Assembly (NCBI GenBank): GCA_029258955.1
Contig: JAPDJT010000009.1
Span: forward strand, 62,001-126,000
Direction: 5' to 3'
Origin: Thermoplasmatota archaeon
GTDB taxonomy: Archaea; Thermoplasmatota; E2; UBA202; JdFR-43
DNA: 64,000 nt
Below the pieces are notes generated by a model. That model made no database searches, was not told the origin of the DNA, and saw only the letters and a program-made list of their open reading frames with translations. Positions 55,835 to 63,185 of this stretch are shown here, in pieces (position 1 is the stretch's first letter; each line of letters starts with the position of its first letter). The translations under genes and the position numbers were made by a program.

Positions 55835-56722
55835 ATGCTTATTTGGTGCTTATTTGCAATTTTGGCAGGTTTTTTTGTTGCTTTAAGTGATGCTTTAAAT
55901 AAAAAATATTTATCTTCTGTTGGCTATCCTTATATGGTTATTGCAAGAACTTTAGGAAGTTTCCCTTTTCTTTTTCCTATTTTTTTATTTCTAACTCATC
56001 ATTATAATGGATTAAGTTACTTCAGTTTTCAATTTGTTTCGAATGTTTCTTTACTTCTCATTTTGGAAATAACTGCTACTATTCTTTATATGAAGGGAAT
56101 TAAAGTGTCCCCCCTTTCCCTAACACTTCCTTTTTTATCTTTTACTCCTATATTTATAATACTTACAGGCTATATTCTTCTTGGTGAAAAGATTTCAAAA
56201 GAAGGAGCCTTAGGAATAATTTTGGTTGTGGCAGGGAGTTATTGTATCAATTTTCCTTCTATAAAAGAGGGTTTTTTAGCTCCTATCAAAGCTATTAAAA
56301 AAGAAAAAGGAAGTTTTTTACTTCTTCAGGTAGCTTTTATTTATTCTATAACTTCAGTTTTAGGTAAAAAAGGTTTATTATTGAGTAATCCCATATGGTT
56401 TGCATCTTTTTACTTTTCTATTTTAGCTGTGGTTTCCACTTTAAGTATTAAAATTCTTTATAAAATAAAACTTTGGGAGTTTATAAAAAAATATTATCAA
56501 GCAATTTTAGTGATAGGTTTAACTCAAGGACTTATGTGTTATTGTCACATGATAGCCCTGAGCCAAATAGAAACAGCTTATATGATAGCTTTAAAGAGAA
56601 CAAGCATTCTTTTTGCAGTAATTTTAGGATATCTTATGTTTAAAGAAACTTATTTTTTAATAAGATTTTTTGCAGTAATTCTTATGCTTGTAGGAATTTT
56701 AATAATAACTTTTTTGAGATAA
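55835..56722 (+). CDS. EamA/DMT-family permease
   Basis: A 295-residue inner-membrane transporter with ten hydrophobic helices, arranged as two EamA repeats (first ending about residue 140 with PIFIILTGYILLGEKISKEG, second ending MFKETYFLIRFFAV). A longer upstream frame exists from 55739 but overlaps the previous gene and is hydrophilic, so I take the ATG at 55835 (MLIWCLFAILAGF). Such proteins export metabolites, amino acids or sugars; the cargo is not defined. CobO follows by 14 bp. Confidence 0.82.
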   Translation: MLIWCLFAILAGFFVALSDALNKKYLSSVGYPYMVIARTLGSFPFLFPIFLFLTHHYNGLSYFSFQFVSNVSLLLILEITATILYMKGIKVSPLSLTLPFLSFTPIFIILTGYILLGEKISKEGALGIILVVAGSYCINFPSIKEGFLAPIKAIKKEKGSFLLLQVAFIYSITSVLGKKGLLLSNPIWFASFYFSILAVVSTLSIKILYKIKLWEFIKKYYQAILVIGLTQGLMCYCHMIALSQIETAYMIALKRTSILFAVILGYLMFKETYFLIRFFAVILMLVGILIITFLR

Positions 56723-56736
56723 AATTAAGTAAAAAA

Positions 56737-57261
56737 ATGAAAAAATTTAAAGGCTATATCCAGGTTTATACAGGGGAAGGGAAAGGTAAGACCACTTGTG
56801 CTATAGGGTTAACTATAAGAGCTGTAGGTGCAGGGCTAAAGGTTGCATTTTTTCAATTTTTTAAACCTGATACCTCAAGTGAAGTAAATATATTGAAAAG
56901 TTTTTATCCGCAAGTTTATTACAAAAATTTTGGTAAAGAAGGTTTTGTAAAAAATAAAATAAACTCAGAAATAAAAAAACTTATTTTGGAAGGATGGGAA
57001 GAAACAAAAAAATTAGTAAACTCAAAAAGTTATAATATAATAATTTTAGATGAAATAATTTATGCCTTAAATTGGGGAGTAATTGAGTTAAAAGAATTTT
57101 TAAAAATTCTTCAAAACAAACCAGAAGAATTGGAGATTGTTATAACAGGAAGATCAGCTCCTGATAAGCTTATAGAGATAGCAGATTTAGTAACAGAAAT
57201 GAAAAAGATTAAGCATTATTATGAAAAGGGTGTGAGAGCAAGAAAAGGTATAGAAAAATGA
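56737..57261 (+). CDS. cobO: Cob(I)yrinic acid a,c-diamide adenosyltransferase
   Basis: Attaches the 5'-deoxyadenosyl group to cobalamin precursors or salvaged corrinoids. The 174-residue P-loop protein has YTGEGKGKTTCAIGLTIRAVG (motif within residues 9-29), FFQFFKPD, and IIILDEIIYALNWG (Walker B-like). The length is that of CobO/BtuR. Overlap with mqnC is 4 bp (ATGA). Cobalamin dependence fits the corrinoid radical SAM protein and metV-metF setting. Confidence 0.9.
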   Translation: MKKFKGYIQVYTGEGKGKTTCAIGLTIRAVGAGLKVAFFQFFKPDTSSEVNILKSFYPQVYYKNFGKEGFVKNKINSEIKKLILEGWEETKKLVNSKSYNIIILDEIIYALNWGVIELKEFLKILQNKPEELEIVITGRSAPDKLIEIADLVTEMKKIKHYYEKGVRARKGIEK

Positions 57262-58316
57262 AAGAAAGAATTGTTAAAAAAATTTTAAATGGAGAAAGAC
57301 TTGATGAAAAAGAAGGTCTAAAGCTTTTTAATTTCGAATTGTTAGAATTAGGTTATTTAGCGAGAACTGTTAGATTTAGAATTAATCCAGAAAAGATAGT
57401 TACTTATGTAGTAGATAGAAATATTAACTATACTAATATTTGTATTTCAGGTTGTAAATTTTGCGCTTATTATAGATCTCCTGGTTCACCAGAAGGTTAT
57501 GTTTTAAGTTTTGAAGAATTAGCTAAAAAAATAGAGGAGACTATAAGTCTTGGTGGATATCAGATTTTACTTCAAGGAGGACTTCATCCACAGCTTCCTT
57601 TTTCTTTTTATGAGGAAATGTTAAGATTTATCAAAAGCAATTTTCCTCAGATCCATTTACATGCTTTTTCTCCTCCTGAAATTGTGCATTTTAGCAAAAT
57701 TTCTGGATTAACTATAAAAGAAGTTTTGAAAAGATTAATAAAAGCAGGACTTGACTCTATTCCTGGAGGAGGAGCAGAGATTCTTTCAGATAGAGTAAGA
57801 AGACTGCTTTCTCCTAATAAGTGTTCTTCAGAAGAATGGTTAGCAGTAATGGAGACAGCTCATAAGCTTGGACTTAAAACCACAGCTACCATGATGTTTG
57901 GGCATATAGAAACAAGGGGTGAAATAATAGAACACCTTTTAAAAATTAGAGATTTGCAAGACAAAACAGGAGGTTTTACAGCTTTTATACCATGGACTTT
58001 TCAGCCTAAAAATACTCGTTTAAGACATTTAATCAAGGTTGGTTCTGCAGAGTATTTAAGAGTTCTTGCTATTTCAAGAATTTTTCTTGATAATATAAAA
58101 AATATTCAAGTTTCTTGGGTTACTCAAGGTTCTCATATAGCTCAAATTGCATTAGAATTTGGTGGAAATGATTTTGGAAGTACAATGATAGAAGAAAATG
58201 TAGTTGCAGCAGCAGGAGTATCTCATCGATTAAGTGAAGAAGAAATTAGACATTATATAAAAAGTGCAGGATATATTCCAAAAAGAAGAAAAATGGATTA
58301 TACCCTATTAGAATAA
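57258..58316 (+). CDS. mqnC: Cyclic dehypoxanthinyl futalosine synthase
   Basis: Radical SAM enzyme of the futalosine menaquinone pathway, closing the ring on dehypoxanthinyl futalosine. The 352-residue protein has CISGCKFCAYY (Cys62, Cys66, Cys69). The signatures GGGAEILSDRVR, FIPWTFQPKNT, SWVTQG and FGGNDFGSTMIEENVV separate MqnC from MqnE. It heads the group mqnC-mqnX-mqnA-menG, coupled to cobO by a 4-bp overlap. Confidence 0.9.
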   Translation: MKERIVKKILNGERLDEKEGLKLFNFELLELGYLARTVRFRINPEKIVTYVVDRNINYTNICISGCKFCAYYRSPGSPEGYVLSFEELAKKIEETISLGGYQILLQGGLHPQLPFSFYEEMLRFIKSNFPQIHLHAFSPPEIVHFSKISGLTIKEVLKRLIKAGLDSIPGGGAEILSDRVRRLLSPNKCSSEEWLAVMETAHKLGLKTTATMMFGHIETRGEIIEHLLKIRDLQDKTGGFTAFIPWTFQPKNTRLRHLIKVGSAEYLRVLAISRIFLDNIKNIQVSWVTQGSHIAQIALEFGGNDFGSTMIEENVVAAAGVSHRLSEEEIRHYIKSAGYIPKRRKMDYTLLE

Positions 58317-58321
58317 ATTTC

Positions 58322-59551
58322 ATGCAAGAGATACAACTTCAATCTTATCACCATTATATTATTAGAGCAAAATGGATTATTCCAATTTTATCCCAACCTA
58401 TTTTAGATGGAGCTATAGAGATTAAAAATAAAAAAATAATAAGAGTAGGAAAATTTAAAGAAATTTTTAAAGAATCAACTTTTGCAAAACTTATTGATTT
58501 TGAAGAAACAGTAATACTTCCAGCTTTAGTTAATGCTCACACCCATTTAGAACTTTCAGCTTTAAGATTTAGACTTTCTCCTTCCTCTGAGGGTTTTATT
58601 TCTTGGGTCAAAAATGTAATTAAATTAAAACAAGAACTAAGTTTGGTTGAGATTAGAGAATTTGCGAGATTAGCACTTGATAATTTATGGAGGGATGGAG
58701 TTGGGATTATTGGAGATGTTGGAAATACAGCTATAACCTTAGATCTTCTTTGTAAAACTCCATTTTATGGATATTTTTTTCAGGAAGTTCTCAGCTTTAG
58801 AGGAGGATATAATTTAAAAGAACTTCAAATAAAGGCACCTTCTTCAAATTTTAAAATTACTTATTCAGCTCATGCACCTTATAGTGTTTCTCCACTTTTA
58901 TTACAAGCTATTAAATCTTATAATAAAAAAAGAAAAAAACTTTTTTGTATTCATTGTGCAGAATCTACTGAAGAAGTAGAGTTTCTAAAAAAAGGAGAAG
59001 GTCCGCTCTTAGAGCTTTTAAAAGAAAGAGGACAGTGGAATGAAGACTTTGTTTCTCCTAAAGTGAGCCCAATTAAATATCTTAATAGTCTTAATCTTTT
59101 AGACGAAAATACTCTTCTTATTCATGTAATCCATATAGATGAAGAAGATTTAGAAATACTAAAAAAGACTCGACCAAAAATTTGTGTTTGTCTTAAAAGT
59201 AATTTATTTATAGGAGTTGGATTTCCCAAGATAAAAGAATTTATCTCTGCTGGACTTGATGTTTGTATAGGAACAGACAGCTTAGCAAGCAATGATTATC
59301 TTTCTGTCTGGGAAGAAATGAAAACCATTTATACCTATTATCCAGATATTTCTCCTGGAGAGATTCTAAAAATGGCAACCTTTACAGGTGCAAAAGTTTT
59401 TGGATTTGAGAAAATGGGAGCTTTACTTCCTGGATATTATCCCAATATGCTTGTTGTAGAAATAAAAGATTATTTAAATGAAAAACCAGAAGATATATTA
59501 AGAAGTTTAATAAATGCAGAAAAAGAAATAAGATTTAGATTTTATGTCTAA
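58322..59551 (+). CDS. mqnX: Amidohydrolase, probable aminodeoxyfutalosine deaminase
   Basis: A 409-residue cyclic amidohydrolase. The metal site shows as ALVNAHTHLELSAL (HxH), AHAPYSVS (His), IHCAESTEE and GTDSLASND (Asp). The name rests on context: it sits between mqnC and mqnA, where aminodeoxyfutalosine deaminase is expected if the pathway runs through the 6-amino intermediate. Other amidohydrolase activities such as TRZ/ATZ-type cannot be excluded from sequence alone. Overlap with mqnA is 8 bp. Confidence 0.7.
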   Translation: MQEIQLQSYHHYIIRAKWIIPILSQPILDGAIEIKNKKIIRVGKFKEIFKESTFAKLIDFEETVILPALVNAHTHLELSALRFRLSPSSEGFISWVKNVIKLKQELSLVEIREFARLALDNLWRDGVGIIGDVGNTAITLDLLCKTPFYGYFFQEVLSFRGGYNLKELQIKAPSSNFKITYSAHAPYSVSPLLLQAIKSYNKKRKKLFCIHCAESTEEVEFLKKGEGPLLELLKERGQWNEDFVSPKVSPIKYLNSLNLLDENTLLIHVIHIDEEDLEILKKTRPKICVCLKSNLFIGVGFPKIKEFISAGLDVCIGTDSLASNDYLSVWEEMKTIYTYYPDISPGEILKMATFTGAKVFGFEKMGALLPGYYPNMLVVEIKDYLNEKPEDILRSLINAEKEIRFRFYV

Positions 59552-60383
59552 ATTGAAATTAGGAAGCCCTTTATATATTAATACTCTTCCTTTATTATTT
59601 TATCTTCCTCAGAACAATTCTTATTTTGAAATAATCCTTGAAGTCCCTAAAAAGCTCAATCAGAGTTTAGCTAAAGGAGAAATTCACGGAAGTCTAAGTT
59701 CAAGTATTTTTTATGCTAGAAATTTTCATAAATACTTAATACTTCCTGATATATCTATAAGTGCAGTAGGTGAAGTAAAAAGTGTAATACTTTATCATAA
59801 AGAACCTTTAGAAAAACTTAATGGCAAAAAAATAGGTATTACTCCTGAAACAGAAAGTTCTTTTAATTTATTAAAAATATTATTGGAAGACTTTATTGGA
59901 GTAAGACCTCAATATGTGGAACTTTCTAAAAATTGGAAAAATTTGGAAGAGGAAAAAAATGAGCTTTCAGGATATTTAGCTATAGGTGATGAAGCCTTAA
60001 TCTTTCAATTTGATAATAAAGATACAAATATGTCAGCATTTATTACAGACCTTGCTGAACTTTGGTTAAAATACACACATTTACCTTTTGTATTTGCACT
60101 TTTTATAGTAAGGGACGATGTAGCTAAAAGATATAAAAAAGAATTGAAAGAATTTTGCTTTAATCTTTATCATTCCAGGGCTCGCTCTTTTTCTAATTTG
60201 AAAGAAATAGTTGAAAAAAGCTATTTGAATCTTCCCAAGGAATTTATATTTAACTATTTAACTCATTTAGAATACGATTTTTCAGGACTGAAACAAAGAG
60301 CTTTTATGACTTTCTGTGAATATTTGTTAAAAAAAGGTTTAATAAAGGAATTGCCAGAGCTTAGATTTTTTGAAATTTTATGA
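59544..60383 (+). CDS. mqnA: Chorismate dehydratase
   Basis: First step of the futalosine pathway, dehydrating chorismate to 3-enolpyruvylbenzoate. The 279-residue periplasmic-binding-like fold has KLGSPLYINTLPLLF, EVPKKLNQSLAKGEIHGSL with SSSIFYA, and GITPETESSFNLLKI. In the family GSPLYINTLPL provides the chorismate-carboxylate contact. The partial loss of the usual Asp in the second motif (IHGSL for IDAAL) is a small deviation. It is flanked by mqnX (8-bp overlap) and menG. Confidence 0.85.
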   Translation: MSKLKLGSPLYINTLPLLFYLPQNNSYFEIILEVPKKLNQSLAKGEIHGSLSSSIFYARNFHKYLILPDISISAVGEVKSVILYHKEPLEKLNGKKIGITPETESSFNLLKILLEDFIGVRPQYVELSKNWKNLEEEKNELSGYLAIGDEALIFQFDNKDTNMSAFITDLAELWLKYTHLPFVFALFIVRDDVAKRYKKELKEFCFNLYHSRARSFSNLKEIVEKSYLNLPKEFIFNYLTHLEYDFSGLKQRAFMTFCEYLLKKGLIKELPELRFFEIL

Positions 60384-60392
60384 AAGGGCTTA

Positions 60393-61076
60393 ATGAAAAA
60401 AGACAAAAAATTTATTAAAGAAAAATTTGATAAAATTGTCAGAAGATACGATTTAGTTAATTTAATAGGAAGTTTAGGACAGGACAAATTATGGAGAAAA
60501 AAAGTTGCTAAAATTTTAAAGACATCAAAACCACCCATTCTTGATCTTTGCTGCGGCCCTTATACCCTAAGTGTAGAAATTTCCAAAGAAAATTCAGGGC
60601 ATCTTTTTGCTCTTGATTTTAGTTTTCCTATGCTTTATTACGGAAAAAAGCGGATTTTAAATAATTTTATTTATCCAATTTGCGGAGATGCAGAGATTTT
60701 GCCTTTTAAAGATAATACTTTCGGAGGAATAAGTATTGCTTTTGGTTTAAGAAATCTGCCTAATATAGAAAAAGCCTTAAAAGAGTTTTATCGAGTTTTA
60801 AAATTTGAAGGAATGCTTGTTATTTTAGAGTTTTCTTGGCCTAAAAATAGAATTTTTCAAAAAATTTATAAAATTTATTTAGATAAATATATCCCACTTT
60901 TGGGAGGTTGTTTAACAGGAGATAAATCCGCCTATTTGTATTTGGCAGATTCAATTAAAAAATTTCCATCTCCAGAAGAGATTAAAGAACTACTTTTAGA
61001 AATAGGTTTTAAAGAGGTAAAATATAAGTTTTTAACCATGGGTATTGTAACTCTTTATACTGCTTATAAAGTATAA
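60393..61076 (+). CDS. menG: Demethylmenaquinone methyltransferase
   Basis: Final SAM-dependent C-methylation of demethylmenaquinone. The 227-residue UbiE/MenG protein has KFIKEKFDKIVRRYDLVN at the N-terminus, the SAM loop ILDLCCGPYTLSV, and a GDAEILPFKDNTFG-type strand. FGLRNLPNIEKALKEFYRVLK and a C-terminal GIVTLYTAYK follow. It closes the mqn group, 9 bp after mqnA. The integron-like cassettes begin about 170 bp further on. Confidence 0.88.
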   Translation: MKKDKKFIKEKFDKIVRRYDLVNLIGSLGQDKLWRKKVAKILKTSKPPILDLCCGPYTLSVEISKENSGHLFALDFSFPMLYYGKKRILNNFIYPICGDAEILPFKDNTFGGISIAFGLRNLPNIEKALKEFYRVLKFEGMLVILEFSWPKNRIFQKIYKIYLDKYIPLLGGCLTGDKSAYLYLADSIKKFPSPEEIKELLLEIGFKEVKYKFLTMGIVTLYTAYKV

Positions 61077-61247
61077 AAAATTTCATGACCGAAATTAAGA
61101 ATGAAATTTATTTTTGATTAAAGAATAAAAAATTTTTGAAAATAAATTTACTTTTTACTTTCCTTTGCTATATAATTATAAAGAAAAAATTCCTGCTATG
61201 AAAATTAAGACCGGAAAAAAAATAATGATGTTTGAGAGAAGGAGAAT

Positions 61248-61317
61248 ATGTGAACAGTTCGTATACACTTCTTATTTGGGAGAATATCAGAACTATTCGG
61301 ATGTGAACGAGTTAGGC
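61248..61317 (+). other. First cassette junction, possibly attI-like
   Basis: This region ends in GTTAGGC (61311-61317), an exact GTTRRRY core with the expected cut after the G. It holds two direct repeats, ATGTGAACAGTT (61248-61259) and ATGTGAACGAGTT (61301-61313), and a weak inverted repeat AGTTC/GAACT (61256-61260 region and 61290-61294), but not the long hairpin of attC. Direct repeats plus a terminal core are attI traits. No integrase gene lies near it, so the call stays tentative. Confidence 0.4.
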
Positions 61318-62342
61318 GACATTTCACTTGGCGGTATGAGGGAGGTAGAAATATATGAATGAAATCCATATACCATCGAAAGAAGAATTCATTAAGGGAA
61401 TTGAAGAGTTTGAAAAACATGAAAAACGAGATGCAATGTATAAAGTAGCAACTTTTCTTGTCCATCATTTTTGGGGTAATCCATCAGATATGGCAGATGG
61501 TTTAGGGGTGTTATTATTAACGTGGAACCAAGCATTTTATAGGTATGGAAGTTTTGACTTTGATAAACTTGAAAAATGTATAGAGAACAACTTAGAAAAA
61601 CTTAAAAGATTCAGGAACAGGGATATAACCACATTCTCTGAACTTGATGAATCAGACATAAAATCAATATTTAGTAAATTTTTAGATGCCTTACAAATTG
61701 ATACAATAAAGTTCAGTGATAGTAATAAGAAGAAATTTACAATTGAAAATTTAAAAGAACTTTTAGATAAGTGGAATATAAAGTTTAGTGGTAATGATAC
61801 CAAAAGCATTTACAAATCTATCAAAAGCGATGAGAAGGTTAAAGACGCCATTGAGTTTATTGAAACTTCAAGGAAAAATTACATTCAAATAACAATTAGC
61901 AGGTTAGAAGAAAATCAAATAGAGAAACTTAAAGAATATAACTTAATTATGAAAAGCCCTGTAGCAGTAGCAAAAGCTTTGCATCTCCTAGCCCCAAATT
62001 TCTTTCCTCTTTGGGATGACCAGATAGCTAAGGCGTATAGATGCTATTATGATAATGAACCTGCCAAAGAATATATCAAATTTATGAAGATTATAAAAGA
62101 AATGTCAGAAAAAGTGAAAGAATATGTTGACCTATCAAAATGTTCAAAAACGCTCCTCAAATTGATAGATGAATACAATTACTCAAAATATACTAAGAAT
62201 TGGATTTAAAATGAAGCCGCCAAGCGAAACACTTCGCCACTTTCGTGGCTTGCCCTTCGGGTCGCCTAATAGGAGTATATGTGGCTCGTTATCGCTCGCC
62301 CAAATTTGCTCTTGCGAGCAAACTTCACATATCCCCGGAACG
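61312..62342 (+). mobile_element. Integron-like gene cassette 1
   Basis: The predicted cassette begins with TTAGGC at 61312 and ends after G62342 in its attC-like element. The first six bases are the exact reverse complement of the start of that element (GCCTAA, 62264-62269), as required when a circular cassette opens at this site. It holds one plus-strand gene (61355-62209). Confidence 0.65.
61355..62209 (+). CDS. Cassette-borne helical protein of unknown function
   Basis: A 284-residue, mostly helical, soluble protein with no signal or membrane segment. The most distinctive part is KSPVAVAKALHLLAPNF followed by FPLWDDQIAKAYRCYY (about residues 205-240), which looks like a conserved Trp-Asp core. 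The middle (residues 90-200) is Lys-rich and coil-like. I do not recognise a family. The ribosome-binding site GAGGGAGGTAG is good. Position in a cassette next to a DNA methyltransferase hints at a defence or genome-maintenance role, but this is inference. Confidence 0.6.
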   Translation: MNEIHIPSKEEFIKGIEEFEKHEKRDAMYKVATFLVHHFWGNPSDMADGLGVLLLTWNQAFYRYGSFDFDKLEKCIENNLEKLKRFRNRDITTFSELDESDIKSIFSKFLDALQIDTIKFSDSNKKKFTIENLKELLDKWNIKFSGNDTKSIYKSIKSDEKVKDAIEFIETSRKNYIQITISRLEENQIEKLKEYNLIMKSPVAVAKALHLLAPNFFPLWDDQIAKAYRCYYDNEPAKEYIKFMKIIKEMSEKVKEYVDLSKCSKTLLKLIDEYNYSKYTKNWI

Positions 62343-62348
62343 TTATAC
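62264..62348 (+). repeat. attC-like recombination element 1
   Basis: An 85-bp GC-richer element from GCCTAAT (62264) to GTTATAC (62342-62348). Outer arms ATATGTG/CACATAT (62277-62283, 62326-62332) and an inner 6-bp stem GCTCGC/GCGAGC (62294-62299, 62314-62319) allow a folded single strand, and the core CTCGCCCAAAT is shared with element 2. A further GCCAC-TTTC-GTGGC hairpin precedes it (62237-62250). Confidence 0.7.
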
Positions 62349-63119
62349 TCAATTGACTTCGAGGCACAAAATGGGGGAAACCCATGAATCCTATTAGAAG
62401 TTTAGAAGAAGTAAGAGAGAATTGGGATATATTCGAAGGCAAATGGAGATCGCTTTATGCCTTTTTCCTTTATACAAATGAGGATAGAAATATCGCTCGT
62501 TATATAAGAGAATACTTTCATGAGTTAGACAGACTTTCAGGAAATGAGGTTTTAATTTTCCTTATAGATAAATCACCTAGAACATGGGAGGAGGAAGCAA
62601 AAATACGAGACTATTGGAGAGAATTTACCTTTAGAACTCGAGTTTGGAAAGGTTTTAAAGAAGTTATACCTTATGATAGGTCAAGAGCTTATGAGATCGC
62701 TGAATTTTTTGGAATTCGTCCGAGACTCATTCCTTGTATTGTTTTCTTCCGCAATATTAATGAGAGAGAAATATTATTCTATCCATTAGATAATTCATGG
62801 TCTGATAAAAGATTAATTAATGAATTCCGAGAACTTTTTTCTGCTGTACGAGAGGGATGTGAAAATATAGGTGATGATAATGAAAGAAAAGAACAAATTT
62901 GGAGAAATTTGGGGAGATTTATTAAAAGAAGAAGCATAAAACAAAGAATAGTCAATTTTATAACCCATCCCTTAGCAAGGAGTGTTAGAGATGTATTTAG
63001 AATATTATTTAGCTCGTTATAGTGCCTCTTTGTTAATAGCGTATAACAAGAAGGTATTTGATTCGGGCTTTCAGCCCTCGCCCAAATCGCTTTCAGCAAC
63101 TTCAGATACCTGCCAACCG
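62343..63119 (+). mobile_element. Integron-like gene cassette 2
   Basis: Begins TTATAC (62343-62348). Its own attC-like element begins GTATAA (63041-63046), the exact reverse complement. It carries one plus-strand gene (62384-63022). The 777-bp size and single-gene content are typical of cassettes. Confidence 0.68.
62384..63022 (+). CDS. Cassette-borne protein of unknown function
   Basis: A 212-residue cytosolic protein. An alpha/beta part includes NEVLIFLIDKSPRTWEEE (about residues 52-70) and AEFFGIRPRLIPCIVFF (about 103-120). The strand-rich middle with a cis-Pro-like IPCIVFF has a thioredoxin-like look, but no CxxC is present. The C-terminal third is basic and helical, ending in a hydrophobic tail (FRILFSSL). 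I do not recognise a family. Start ATG at 62384, 41 bp after the cassette junction. Confidence 0.58.
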   Translation: MNPIRSLEEVRENWDIFEGKWRSLYAFFLYTNEDRNIARYIREYFHELDRLSGNEVLIFLIDKSPRTWEEEAKIRDYWREFTFRTRVWKGFKEVIPYDRSRAYEIAEFFGIRPRLIPCIVFFRNINEREILFYPLDNSWSDKRLINEFRELFSAVREGCENIGDDNERKEQIWRNLGRFIKRRSIKQRIVNFITHPLARSVRDVFRILFSSL

Positions 63120-63125
63120 TTGTCC
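63041..63125 (+). repeat. attC-like recombination element 2
   Basis: An 85-bp element from GTATAAC (63041-63047) to GTTGTCC (63119-63125). Arms AGGTATTTGA/TTCAGATACCT pair with a wobble, an inner GGGC-TTTCA-GCCC hairpin follows, and CTCGCCCAAAT (63077-63087) is shared with element 1. The right core departs from GTTRRRY at one position. Confidence 0.65.
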
Positions 63126-63185
63126 AAAACTGCTAAGAAATCTTTATGGGAAATTTAATATCAAAGGATTATAGAGGGTAAAATA

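Noticed and set aside
61077-61311. Integron integrase gene in the gap before cassette 1
   Set aside because: Neither strand has a frame of the required length (about 320 codons) or tyrosine-recombinase motifs.
61165-61362. A 65-codon open frame upstream of cassette 1
   Set aside because: It runs across the cassette junction and its residues (MLYNYKEKIPAMKIK...) look like translated repeat DNA.
62169-62387. A 72-codon plus-strand frame over attC-like element 1
   Set aside because: It lies in the GC-rich hairpin region, its composition is unlike the neighbouring proteins, and it is explained by the recombination element.
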